This document shows positions 45,369 through 54,218 of a DNA stretch of 64,000 nucleotides, one piece after another. The notes beneath the pieces are model-generated. The model ran no database searches. It was not told the DNA's origin and saw nothing but the letters and a program-made list of their open reading frames with translations. How positions within the stretch are numbered: the stretch's first letter is position 1; each line of letters begins with the position of its first letter. This DNA is from Maricaulis sp965242785 (GTDB lineage: Bacteria; Pseudomonadota; Alphaproteobacteria; Caulobacterales; Maricaulaceae). Position numbers and translations under genes: made by a program. The stretch covers positions 310,001-374,000 of the forward strand of contig CBDETA010000002.1 in NCBI GenBank assembly GCA_965242785.1, given 5' to 3'.

Positions 45369-46241
45369 ATGATTGCACACATTGTCGCTGCACTTGTTCT
45401 TCAGGCCGGTTCTCCGGCGGAGACGGAAGCGGCCTGCGGGGCTTGGCCAGGGGTCGCCGGGCTTTTGGCAGAGGCGGACGGCCGCGCTCTGCTGCTCGGG
45501 GAACGGCACGGCACTTGGGAAGCGCCCGGCGTGGCCAGGCAGCTGGTGTGCTTGTCACTGGCAGCGGCCACACCCACAACACTGGTCATGGAGATCCCGA
45601 GCGCTGAGCAGGCGCGGCTCGACGCCTACCTGCTCAGCGATGGTGGTGATGACGCCCGGCAGGCACTGCTGGGCGACTCGCGGTTCTGGGACGGCCCGCT
45701 CCAGGATGGGCGGTCCAGCCAGGCCTGGCTGCAACTGATCGACGCGGTGCGCATCTGGTCGCAGTCCGGCCAGCCGGTCACTCTGCTGGCGGCGGATCGC
45801 GGACCCGGCGACATGGAAGTACCTGGACCGCAGCCGCGCGACCGTGTCATGGCCCAGCGAGTTCAGGCGCAGTCACAGGCCGGCCGCCAGGTCATCATGC
45901 TGACCGGCAATGTCCATGCGCGCCGCATCCAGGCCCGTTTCGGGGAGCGGGTGCTGGAAACCGTGGGGACCTATTTGCCCGACGGCAGCTTTGTGTCGGT
46001 GAATTTGCTGGGCGATGGCGGCGAAAGCTGGGTCTGTACAGGCACGTCCATGGAAGACATGCACTGCGGGCCCCAACCGGCGCCGGAACTGGATATCGGG
46101 GGTGAGCCCCGCCTGATCACGGCACAGGAGGCGGACGCGTGTGCCTGCCGGCAGACCTACGCCAGCGCATTCCATGCAGTGGTTTTTCTGGGACCGGTCA
46201 GCCCCGCGCGACCGGCGTTGGAGCTGATAGCCGGCGATTAA
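45369..46241 (+). CDS. Exported Tiki/ChaN-like protein of unknown role
   Basis: 290 residues. A weak signal peptide (IAHIVAALVLQAGSPA), then LLLGERHGTWEAPGVAR and TTLVMEIPSAEQARLD, and a late ML(T)GNVHARR. The E-x-H and VMEI motifs are seen in the ChaN/erythromycin-esterase/Tiki superfamily. The C-terminal end has a CAC pair (DACACRQTY) and GVS-free tail; a metal or haem role is possible but not shown. Ends 4 bases into purN, tail to tail. Confidence 0.5.
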   Translation: MIAHIVAALVLQAGSPAETEAACGAWPGVAGLLAEADGRALLLGERHGTWEAPGVARQLVCLSLAAATPTTLVMEIPSAEQARLDAYLLSDGGDDARQALLGDSRFWDGPLQDGRSSQAWLQLIDAVRIWSQSGQPVTLLAADRGPGDMEVPGPQPRDRVMAQRVQAQSQAGRQVIMLTGNVHARRIQARFGERVLETVGTYLPDGSFVSVNLLGDGGESWVCTGTSMEDMHCGPQPAPELDIGGEPRLITAQEADACACRQTYASAFHAVVFLGPVSPARPALELIAGD

Positions 46242-46888
46242 TCGTGCGGGTTCATCAGCAGTTCGGCGCCGAATTCGCGGGCCTGCAGGCGCACCCGCTC
46301 GCCGGCCACGCGCGCCTTGCCGGAACAGGCGAGGGCGACGCATTGCGGATAGAGCTGGTGTTCCGCTTCCAGCACGCGCGCTGACAGCGTGTCCGGCGTG
46401 TCGCCGGGCAGTACCGGCACGGCAGCCTGGCCGATGATCGGGCCGTCATCCATTTCCGGACGCACATAATGCACCGTGCAGCCATGGATGCGCACACCCG
46501 CCTCCAGCGCCCGCTCATGCGTATGCAGCCCTTTGAAGGCCGGCAACAGGGAGGGGTGGATATTGATCAAAAGGTCGCGCCAGCGCTCGGTGAACAAGGG
46601 CGTCAGGATGCGCATGAAACCGGCCAGGCAGACAATGCGGGCGCCATAGAGCCGGATCGTCTGGTCCAGCGCTTCCTCGAAGGCCTCGCGGTCCTCATAG
46701 TCGCGGTGATTGACCACCTCGGTCTCGATCCCGGCCTCACGCGCGATGGCCAGGCCCGGCGCATCGGGATTGTTCGAGGCCACCAGCACGATCTCGGCCG
46801 GATAGTCCTCGTTCCGGGCGGCCTCCAGCAGGGCCTGCATGTTCGAACCGCGCCCGGAAATGAGCACGGCGATCTTGGTCTTCGCCAT
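46238..46888 (-). CDS. purN: Phosphoribosylglycinamide formyltransferase
   Basis: 216 residues. ISGRGSNMQALLEA binds substrate, HPSLLPAFKGLHTH holds catalytic His, and AGVRIHGCTVHYVRPEMDDGPIIGQ the folate site Asp. Third step of purine synthesis. It follows purM with 21 bases between. Confidence 0.97.
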   Translation of the reverse strand: MAKTKIAVLISGRGSNMQALLEAARNEDYPAEIVLVASNNPDAPGLAIAREAGIETEVVNHRDYEDREAFEEALDQTIRLYGARIVCLAGFMRILTPLFTERWRDLLINIHPSLLPAFKGLHTHERALEAGVRIHGCTVHYVRPEMDDGPIIGQAAVPVLPGDTPDTLSARVLEAEHQLYPQCVALACSGKARVAGERVRLQAREFGAELLMNPHD

Positions 46889-46909
46889 TATATCTTGTTC
46901 CCGGCCTGA

Positions 46910-47950
46910 TCAGGCGTTGTCGACACGACCGACAATCATGGCGGTCTCGCCGGTCAAGGCAAGCGCATCCATGACGGCGTCAACTTTTGTCGCATCCACG
47001 CACAACAGCATGCCGATGCCGCAATTGAAGGTGCGGTGCATCTCGCTGCGGGCGATGCCGCCGCGCTTTTCCAGCCATTCAAACAGCGGCGGCAGTTCAA
47101 AGCTGGCATAGTCGATCGTGGCAACGAGATGGTCCGGCATCATGCGCGGCGGGTTTTCCACCAGCCCGCCACCGGTGATGTGCGCCAGACCCTTCACCAG
47201 GCCCGACTTGATCAGCGGCAGGCAGGATTTCACATACAGCCGCGTCGGCGTCAGAAAGGCCTCGCCCAGCGTCTGGCCCGGCGCAAACGGTGCCTCGTCG
47301 GACCAGTCCAGGCCCGCCACTTCCATCACCTTGCGCACCAGCGAGAATCCGTTCGAGTGCACGCCGGAAGAGGCGAGGCCGACCAGTACATCGCCGGCCT
47401 TCATCGCCTCATGATCCGGCAGCAGCCGGCCGCGCTCGGCCGCACCGACGACAAAGCCGGCCAGGTCGAAATCATCGCCCTCATACATGCCGGGCATTTC
47501 CGCCGTCTCGCCGCCGATCAGCGCACAGCCCGAGCCCCGGCAGCCCTCGGCAATGCCCTTCACGATCGCTTCGCCACGTGCCGGGTCCAGCTTGGAACAG
47601 GCCAGATAATCCAGGAAGAACAGGGGTTCGGCGCCCTGGGCCAACACGTCATTGACGCACATGGCGACCAGGTCGATGCCCACCGTGTCGACCTTGCCGG
47701 TGGCGATCGCCAGCTTCAGCTTGGTGCCGACCCCGTCGGTGCCGGAAATCAGGATCGGGTCGTCATAACCGGCAGCCTTGAGATCGAAAGCGCCGCCGAA
47801 ACCGCCCAGATCGGCCGCTGCGCCCGCCCGGCGGGTCGCCTTGGCCAGCGGCTTGATGCGATCGACCAGCGCGTCACCGGCATCGATATCCACGCCGCTG
47901 TCAGCATAGGTCAGGCCGTTTGCGGGCTTTGTGTCTTCGGTTCCAGCCAT
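46910..47950 (-). CDS. purM: Phosphoribosylformylglycinamidine cyclo-ligase
   Basis: 346 residues. YADSGVDIDAGDALVDRIK, SGTDGVGTKLKLA, MCVNDVLAQGAEPLFFLDY, GGETAEMPGMY and HITGGGLVENPPR are standard AIR synthetase motifs. Start 47950 fits the family; the frame upstream has no similarity. First gene of purM-purN, divergent from the DUF2066 group. Confidence 0.97.
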   Translation of the reverse strand: MAGTEDTKPANGLTYADSGVDIDAGDALVDRIKPLAKATRRAGAAADLGGFGGAFDLKAAGYDDPILISGTDGVGTKLKLAIATGKVDTVGIDLVAMCVNDVLAQGAEPLFFLDYLACSKLDPARGEAIVKGIAEGCRGSGCALIGGETAEMPGMYEGDDFDLAGFVVGAAERGRLLPDHEAMKAGDVLVGLASSGVHSNGFSLVRKVMEVAGLDWSDEAPFAPGQTLGEAFLTPTRLYVKSCLPLIKSGLVKGLAHITGGGLVENPPRMMPDHLVATIDYASFELPPLFEWLEKRGGIARSEMHRTFNCGIGMLLCVDATKVDAVMDALALTGETAMIVGRVDNA

Positions 47951-48020
47951 GCTTGTCCTCAAGCTCCTGAAATGTGCGGCGAAGTACAGTGCAAAGCCGC
48001 ATTTGACGCAAGCCGCGGGC

Positions 48021-48048
48021 TTCACGCGCGACAGCGTCCGGTTATAGT
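48021..48048 (+). promoter_or_regulatory. Candidate promoter of DUF2066-hdaA-ppk1-ppx
   Basis: TTCACG, 16 bases, TATAGT, 33 bases before the GTG start. The sequence GTCCGGTTATAGTGGCGG resembles the acpP and ndk -10 regions. It lies in the 131-bp divergent gap shared with purM. Confidence 0.45.
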
Positions 48049-48081
48049 GGCGGCGCACAAAACAAACGACAGGAGTCGCCC

Positions 48082-49167
48082 GTGCGTTCCATCCTCGCCG
48101 CCTTATGCCTCAGCTTTGCCTGCGTGTCTGCCGCAGCTGCAGAGGATCCCTATACGATTACAGGCGTGGCGATCGACGCGACGGCCGCCAATGCGCTGGA
48201 AGCGCAGACCCTGGCCATGCGCCAGGGCCAGCGCGATGCGGCGCGGCGCCTGATCGAGCGGCTCACCCTGGCCGAAGACCGGATCGGCACACCGCTGGAC
48301 ACCCAGCCCTCCTATGCCGAGGACGGCACGCTGATACCGGGCTTCTCGCTGGACAATGCCATCATCGCGGAGATGATTTCCGGTCTGCAGATCCGCAGCG
48401 AACAGCGCAGCGCCACGCGCTATCTCGCCGAACTGGATGTGGGTTTCCACCGCCGCTCGGTGGCGCGCGTGCTGGAGGCCTATGGCGTGCCCTTCGTGGA
48501 AAGCCAGGCCCGCCCGATGCTGGTTCTGCCGGTGTTTGAAGGCGAAAACGGTCTTCTCCTGTTTGAACCCAATCCCTGGCGCGCCGCCTGGCGCGAGCAG
48601 AATTTCCAGCACGCCCTGACCCCGACCATCGTTCTGACCTCCGGCACAATCACGCCCCGCCAGGCGCTGGAGCTGGACGAGACGGCGCTACGCGACCTGG
48701 CCCAGGCCCAGGGCGTCAACCGCATGGCCGTGCTTCGTGCGGGCGAGCGCAATGGCGCCCGGCGCTTTGGCGGCTATCTCGTCGAATTTGCCATCGATGG
48801 CAGCATGAGCGTCGAGACCTGGGGTCCGGAGACCGTCTATGGCGACTGGCGTGAAGGTGCGCGCCGCTTTGTCACCGACCGGGAAAACGCCTGGAAGGTG
48901 CAGAGCATTGTGCGTGATGCCGAGCTGACCGAGCTGCGCCTCACCGTGCTCTATGCCAGCCTGCCGGAATGGCGGCGCCTGCAACAGGCCGTCACCCGGG
49001 CCTCGCTGGTGCAGGGCGCCCAGCTGGATGCGCTGTCGCGCGATGGTGCCCGGATGACGGTGAATTATCGCGGCGCCTTTGAACAGCTGGTGTCCGAGCT
49101 TGCCGAGCGCGGCGCAACGCTGGAAGAACATCCCGGCCTGGGCTGGGTGGTGCTGACAACCCGGTAG
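48082..49167 (+). CDS. DUF2066 domain exported protein
   Basis: 361 residues from a GTG start with AGGAG seven bases upstream. Signal peptide ending SAAAAE (about 1-20). The DUF2066 core has ALRQGQRDAARRLIERL-like text (LAMRQGQRDAARRLIERL), FHRRSVARVLEAYGVPFVES and PMLVLPVF. Function unknown in the family. First gene before hdaA, the usual order in alphaproteobacteria. Confidence 0.9.
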   Translation: MRSILAALCLSFACVSAAAAEDPYTITGVAIDATAANALEAQTLAMRQGQRDAARRLIERLTLAEDRIGTPLDTQPSYAEDGTLIPGFSLDNAIIAEMISGLQIRSEQRSATRYLAELDVGFHRRSVARVLEAYGVPFVESQARPMLVLPVFEGENGLLLFEPNPWRAAWREQNFQHALTPTIVLTSGTITPRQALELDETALRDLAQAQGVNRMAVLRAGERNGARRFGGYLVEFAIDGSMSVETWGPETVYGDWREGARRFVTDRENAWKVQSIVRDAELTELRLTVLYASLPEWRRLQQAVTRASLVQGAQLDALSRDGARMTVNYRGAFEQLVSELAERGATLEEHPGLGWVVLTTR

Positions 49168-49196
49168 GTCCCGTGAACTCAACCGGCGGATCAAGA

Positions 49197-49877
49197 ATGA
49201 CACCGCAATTGGCGCTCGATCTGCCCGCGCGCGAGGATTTCAGTGCGCAAAGCCTGATCCCGGGCCCGTCCAATGCCGAAGCGCTGGCGGCGCTGGCGCG
49301 CTGGCCGCACTGGCCGCGCCATGTGCTGGCCCTGGTCGGGCCGGAAGGGGCCGGCAAATCCCATCTGGGCGCCATCTGGGCCAGCCAGTGCGAGGCCGAG
49401 ATCATTCCCGCCGATACGCTGCGCGATCGATTGCCCGGTCTTCCCAAGGGGCGTTGCGTGCTGGTCGAGGATGTTGATCGCGGCATGGACGAGGATGCGC
49501 TGTTCCACACCCTCAACCGGGCGGCGGAGGGCGATATTCCGGCCCTCCTGTTGACGGCCCGCAAGCCGCCCGTGCTCTGGCCGGCGGCGATCCCGGATCT
49601 GGTCTCGCGCCTGCGGGCCCTGCCGCACACCTATCTGCACGAGGCCGATGACGAGCTGATCACCCGGCTGATCGAGAAACAGATCAGTGATCGGGGCACC
49701 TCCATCAAGCCGGGCGTGATCGACTATCTCCTGCCGCGCATGGAACGCTCGGTCGCGGCCGTGCGTCTGCTGGTCGAGCGCATGGACAAGCTGGCCCTGG
49801 CAAAAAGATCGCCGATCAATCGCGCCATTGCGCGGGAGGTGCTAGAGACGTGGCAGGACAACGGAGAGGCGGAATGA
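49197..49877 (+). CDS. hdaA: DnaA regulatory inactivator HdaA
   Basis: 226 residues. N-terminal QLALDL clamp-binding motif (residues 4-9), then a DnaA-like AAA+ domain: LALVGPEGAGKSHLG (Walker A), VLVEDVDRG (Walker B) and box-VII-like Arg near the end. No DNA-binding domain IV. Works with the sliding clamp to convert DnaA-ATP to DnaA-ADP. The ATG at 49197 places the clamp motif at the very start; a GTG at 49173 would add eight residues. ppk1 overlaps by ATGA. Confidence 0.92.
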   Translation: MTPQLALDLPAREDFSAQSLIPGPSNAEALAALARWPHWPRHVLALVGPEGAGKSHLGAIWASQCEAEIIPADTLRDRLPGLPKGRCVLVEDVDRGMDEDALFHTLNRAAEGDIPALLLTARKPPVLWPAAIPDLVSRLRALPHTYLHEADDELITRLIEKQISDRGTSIKPGVIDYLLPRMERSVAAVRLLVERMDKLALAKRSPINRAIAREVLETWQDNGEAE

Positions 49878-52051
49878 ACCTTCCGGTACGCGAAGTCGCA
49901 GACACCGAGGCGCTGATGCAGTCTCCCAGCCGTTTCCTGAACCGGGAACTGTCCTGGGTGCGTTTCAACCTGCGCGTTCTGGAAGAGGCAGAAAACGTCA
50001 ACCACCCGGTGTTCGAACGCCTGCGCTTCCTGTCGATCTCGGCCAGCAATCTGGACGAGTTCTACATGGTGCGCGTGGCCGGCCTGCGCGCCCAGTTCCA
50101 TTCGGGCGTCACCACGACCAGTATCGACGGGCTCACCCCGGCCGAGCAGCTGGAGAAGATCCACGCGCTGGCCGGCGAGCTGATGCTCAAGCAGCAGCGC
50201 CTGTGGGGCAAGCTGAAGACCGCCATCGGCCGTGCCGGTGTAAAGGTGCTCGAGGCCCACCAGGTCAACAAGACCGACGAGGCCTGGCTGCGCGGTGATT
50301 TTCTCAAGCACACTCTGCCGGTGATCACGCCGCTGGCCATCGATCCGGCGCACCCCTTTCCCTTCATTCCCAATCTGGGTTTTGCCCTGGCGCTGCAGCT
50401 GCGCAAGCAGGGCACGTCCAAGGTGATGAATGCCCTGATCCCGCTGCCCAGCGGGGTCAAGCGCTTTGTCGAACTGCCGACCCGTCCGCGCCGGGATGGC
50501 GGCCGGCCGGACCGGCGTTTCATCTCGCTGGAAAGCGTCCTGACCCTGTTCGCGAACACGCTCTTCCCCGGCTATGAAGTGGTGGGCAAGGGCGCCTTCC
50601 GGGTCATTCGCGACAGCGATATCGAGGTCGAGGAAGAATCCGAAGACCTGATGCTGGAATTCGAAAACCTGCTGAAACAGCGCCGCCGGGGCGTGGTCGT
50701 CCGCCTGACCATGGATTCCGGCATGCCGCCGGCCCTGCGCGATCTCATCGTCCAGCACCTGCACGCCCAGCCGCAGGACATCGTGCCGGTGACCGGTCTG
50801 CTGGGCCTGGCACAGATTTCCCAGCTCATTCCCGACGACCGCCCCGAACACACCTTCACGCCCTACGAGCCGCGCTATCCGGAACGCATCCGCGACCATG
50901 GCGGCAATTGCTTCTCGGCGATCCGGGAAAAGGACATCATCGTCCATCACCCTTATGAGAGCTTTGATGTGGTGGTGCAGTTCCTGCGCCAGGCGGCGGC
51001 CGATCCCGATGTCGTGGCCATCAAGCAGACGCTCTATCGCACCTCGAAGGACAGCCCCATTGTCGCCGCCCTGATCGAGGCGGCCGAAAGCGGCAAGAAT
51101 GTCACTGCGCTCGTCGAGCTGAAGGCACGCTTTGACGAGGAGGCGAACCTGAAATGGGCGCGCGATCTGGAACGCGCCGGCGTGCAGGTCGTCTATGGCT
51201 TCATCGAGTACAAGACCCACGCCAAGATCTCGCTGGTGGTCCGCCGCGAGGGCTCCGAACTGCGCACCTATGCGCATTTCGGCACCGGCAATTACCACCC
51301 GATCACCGCGCGCATCTATACCGACCTCTCGCTCTTCACCGCCGATCCGGCCTTCGGTCGCGATGCCGGGCGGGTGTTCAACTATGTCACCGGCTATGCG
51401 CGGCCGGAGAATCTGGAACGCCTTTCGGTCTCGCCGATCGGCATGAAGGAATTCATCCTCGACCACATCGAGCGCGAGATCACCAATGCCAAGGCCGGCA
51501 AGCCGGCAGCGGTCTGGGCCAAGCTGAACTCCCTCGTGCATCCGGAGATCATCGACGCGCTCTACCGCGCCAGTCAGGCCGGGGTGCGGTCGGAGTTGGT
51601 CGTGCGCGGTATCTGTTGCCTGCGCCCGGGCATCAAGGGCCTGTCGGAGAATATCCGGGTCAAGTCGATCGTCGGCCGCTTTCTCGAACACTCGCGCATT
51701 GTCTGTTTTGCCAATGGTCACGCCATGCCGTCGCCGGCGGCCAAGATCTTCATCTCCTCGGCCGACTGGATGCCGCGCAATCTGGACCGCCGGGTCGAGC
51801 ATCTCTGCCCGGTCCAGAACCCCACCGTGCACCGCCAGGTGCTGGACCAGATCATGGTCGCCAATCTCAATGACACCGACCAGTCCTGGTACATGGACAG
51901 TTCCGGCGGCTATCACCGCGTCGACACCGCCAATGTGAAGAAGCCCTTCTCGGCGCACGCCTATTTCATGACCAATCCCAGCCTGTCGGGTCGCGGTCAT
52001 GCCTTCAAGAATGACCAGCCGCCGGTGCTCATCGGCCAGTCGGGCAGCTGA
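49874..52051 (+). CDS. ppk1: Polyphosphate kinase 1
   Basis: 725 residues, four-domain PPK1. N domain FLNRELSWVRFNLRVLEEA and SISASNLDEFYMVR; head domain; the catalytic halves contain FIEYKTHAKISLVVRREG and YAHFGTGNYHPITARIYTDLSL, with conserved His residues. Makes polyphosphate from ATP, reversibly. Its coupling to hdaA (ATGA) and closeness to ppx (5 bases) puts polyphosphate synthesis and removal in one transcript with DnaA control. Confidence 0.98.
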   Translation: MNLPVREVADTEALMQSPSRFLNRELSWVRFNLRVLEEAENVNHPVFERLRFLSISASNLDEFYMVRVAGLRAQFHSGVTTTSIDGLTPAEQLEKIHALAGELMLKQQRLWGKLKTAIGRAGVKVLEAHQVNKTDEAWLRGDFLKHTLPVITPLAIDPAHPFPFIPNLGFALALQLRKQGTSKVMNALIPLPSGVKRFVELPTRPRRDGGRPDRRFISLESVLTLFANTLFPGYEVVGKGAFRVIRDSDIEVEEESEDLMLEFENLLKQRRRGVVVRLTMDSGMPPALRDLIVQHLHAQPQDIVPVTGLLGLAQISQLIPDDRPEHTFTPYEPRYPERIRDHGGNCFSAIREKDIIVHHPYESFDVVVQFLRQAAADPDVVAIKQTLYRTSKDSPIVAALIEAAESGKNVTALVELKARFDEEANLKWARDLERAGVQVVYGFIEYKTHAKISLVVRREGSELRTYAHFGTGNYHPITARIYTDLSLFTADPAFGRDAGRVFNYVTGYARPENLERLSVSPIGMKEFILDHIEREITNAKAGKPAAVWAKLNSLVHPEIIDALYRASQAGVRSELVVRGICCLRPGIKGLSENIRVKSIVGRFLEHSRIVCFANGHAMPSPAAKIFISSADWMPRNLDRRVEHLCPVQNPTVHRQVLDQIMVANLNDTDQSWYMDSSGGYHRVDTANVKKPFSAHAYFMTNPSLSGRGHAFKNDQPPVLIGQSGS

Positions 52052-52056
52052 CCGTT

Positions 52057-53580
52057 TTGGACGATCCCGCTTCCATCGAGCCGCTGATCGCGGAAACCGC
52101 CATCCACCGCGACATCGCGGTCATCGATGTCGGCTCCAACTCGGTGCGCCTGGTGCATTTCCGCGTCGAGGGAAGGGCGCTCTGGCCGATCTTCAACGAG
52201 AAGGTGATGGCCGGGCTGGGTCGTGGGGTCCGCGTCACCGGCAAGCTGCATCCGGAAGGCCGGGACATTGCCCTGCGCGCCCTCAAGCGCTTCCAGCGCC
52301 TGCTCGACGCCAAGGGCGTGCGGGAACGCTATGCCGTCGCCACCGCCGCCGTCCGCAACGCGACCGATGGTCCGGCTTTCGTCGAGGAAGTCGCCGAGCT
52401 GACCGGTCTCAAGGTGCGGGTGTTGCAGGGTGAGGAAGAGGCCTATCACGCCGCCCTCGGCCTGGTGGCCGGGGTGCCCACGGCGCATGGGGTGATGGGC
52501 GATCTGGGTGGTTCCAGCCTCGAACTGACGCCGATCCTCAATGGTGTGCCCCAGCCGGGCCGGACCTATGCCCTGGGCCCGCAGGAAGTCATCGACGGTC
52601 CGGATTTCGACCCGGACGCCACCCTCGCCACGATCGACGAACGCCTGGCCGAAGGTGGCATGCTCAGCGGGCAGGGCGGGGCCTTCTACGCCATCGGCGG
52701 TGCCTGGCGCGCCCTCGCGCATCTCGCCTTCGCCCGGTTCGACTACCCCTTGCATGTTGTCCACGAATTCGCGCTGAGCGCCGAGGAAGTCCGCGAACTC
52801 GCCCGGCTGGTGACCCGGCTCTCGCCGGCCTCGCTGCAGGGCACGCCGGGCCTCTCCAGCCGCCGGATCGAGACCTTGCCCTATGCCGCGCTCCTGCTGC
52901 GCCGGATCATGCGCCACGGCAAGTTCGACAGCATCGTCTTCTCCGCCTATGGCGTGCGCGAGGGTGTGCTCGCCGCCGGCCTGCCGCCGGAACTTCTGGC
53001 CACCGATCCGCTGATCGCGGGTGCGGAGACCATGGCCCGGCCGTCCTCGCCCTCGCCGGATTTCGGCCGCGCCCTGGCGGCCTGGATCGCCCCGGCCATG
53101 CGCGAGGTGGAAACCGCCTTCGACCCCGCCCGCGACCGCGTCCTGCAGGAAGCCGGTGCGCGTCTCACGGATCTGGGTGCCCGTTTTCACCCGGACCACC
53201 GCGCCGAGCTCTCCCGCGATACGGTTCTTTACGCCCCCTTTGCCGGCGTCACCCATGCCGAGCGCGCCTTTCTCGCGGCAGCCTTGCACTATCGTTACGC
53301 TGGCAAGCGTGCCGAGTTGGACAATCATGGCGAGTTCCACCTGCTCGACGAGACCCAGCACAATGTCGCCCAGATGATGGGCTGCGCCCTGCGCCTGGGG
53401 GCCAAACTCTCCGGCCGCGCCACCCGCCTGCTTGACCAGTTCACCCTGACCGTGACCCCCGACGAGGTCCGCCTGACCGTTGATGAAAGCGTGCGCGATC
53501 TTTACGTCGAACGTTCGCTCAGCCTGCTGGACAATCTCGCCGGCGCCATCAATCGTCGCGCCCAGGTCGACTATGTCTGA
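52057..53580 (+). CDS. ppx: Exopolyphosphatase/pppGpp phosphatase (Ppx/GppA)
   Basis: 507 residues from TTG at 52057; no ATG or GTG gives a complete N terminus. Actin-like ATPase fold: AVIDVGSNSVRLVHF (phosphate 1), GVMGDLGGSSLELT (phosphate 2), then the HD-like helical domain and C domain. Degrades polyphosphate end-wise. The rare start could keep its level below that of Ppk1. Confidence 0.9.
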   Translation: MDDPASIEPLIAETAIHRDIAVIDVGSNSVRLVHFRVEGRALWPIFNEKVMAGLGRGVRVTGKLHPEGRDIALRALKRFQRLLDAKGVRERYAVATAAVRNATDGPAFVEEVAELTGLKVRVLQGEEEAYHAALGLVAGVPTAHGVMGDLGGSSLELTPILNGVPQPGRTYALGPQEVIDGPDFDPDATLATIDERLAEGGMLSGQGGAFYAIGGAWRALAHLAFARFDYPLHVVHEFALSAEEVRELARLVTRLSPASLQGTPGLSSRRIETLPYAALLLRRIMRHGKFDSIVFSAYGVREGVLAAGLPPELLATDPLIAGAETMARPSSPSPDFGRALAAWIAPAMREVETAFDPARDRVLQEAGARLTDLGARFHPDHRAELSRDTVLYAPFAGVTHAERAFLAAALHYRYAGKRAELDNHGEFHLLDETQHNVAQMMGCALRLGAKLSGRATRLLDQFTLTVTPDEVRLTVDESVRDLYVERSLSLLDNLAGAINRRAQVDYV

Positions 53581-53612
53581 GTGAGTCGCACCGGTCCGGA
53601 GTTCCAGCGCCC

Positions 53613-54218
53613 GTGAGCCATATCGACAGCTATGCCCACCAACTCGTCGGCTATCTCGCCGGTGTGCGGGTCTACTATGCACTTGAAGACATTGATGGTT
53701 CGCCCCAGAACGGCGATTTCGACTGCAAGGCCGGGCAGCTGGTCCTGGGCGGCGGATCCGGGGAATGGCCCGGCATGGTGCTGGACGGTCCCAACGCCGC
53801 CGTCGCTACCTTCCTCGCCCTGACCGGCGACGAGGCGGTCGACAAGCGCGGCTGGGCGGACATCATCACACCCTGGCAGTTTCGCGATGAGGCCCTGCGC
53901 TTTTGCGCCTGGCGGCCGGAGGACTATCGCCATTTCGTCGAGCGCTGCGAGAGCCCGGCCCTGATCGATCCCTTCCGCGAGGAAGCCGATTACAGCTTTA
54001 CCCAGTGGCTGCTCGCCAGTTTCGGCCAGTTCGTCTTCCACGCCATGCCCGAGCTGGCGCCGGAACTGATGGACCAGCTCGACGATCCCTGGACCGCGCT
54101 CAAACACCCCGATTTCTGCAATATCGTCCTTACCGCACCCAACACGCCGACCTACGCCAATCACGGCGCACTCTTCCATCCGGTGCGGCGGGAGCCGAAG
54201 AAGCGGGCCGGCTTTTAG
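53613..54218 (+). CDS. Conserved-looking hypothetical protein (201 residues)
   Basis: GTG start at 53613; 32 bases after ppx. Soluble, rich in aromatic residues and acidic (WPGMVLDGPNAAVATFLALTGDE, WRPEDYRHFVERCES, LDDPWTALKHPDF). It has no signal peptide or membrane helix. I recognise no family. It may be the last gene of the hdaA-ppk1-ppx operon. Its end overlaps rnd by 4 bases, tail to tail. Confidence 0.7.
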   Translation: MSHIDSYAHQLVGYLAGVRVYYALEDIDGSPQNGDFDCKAGQLVLGGGSGEWPGMVLDGPNAAVATFLALTGDEAVDKRGWADIITPWQFRDEALRFCAWRPEDYRHFVERCESPALIDPFREEADYSFTQWLLASFGQFVFHAMPELAPELMDQLDDPWTALKHPDFCNIVLTAPNTPTYANHGALFHPVRREPKKRAGF

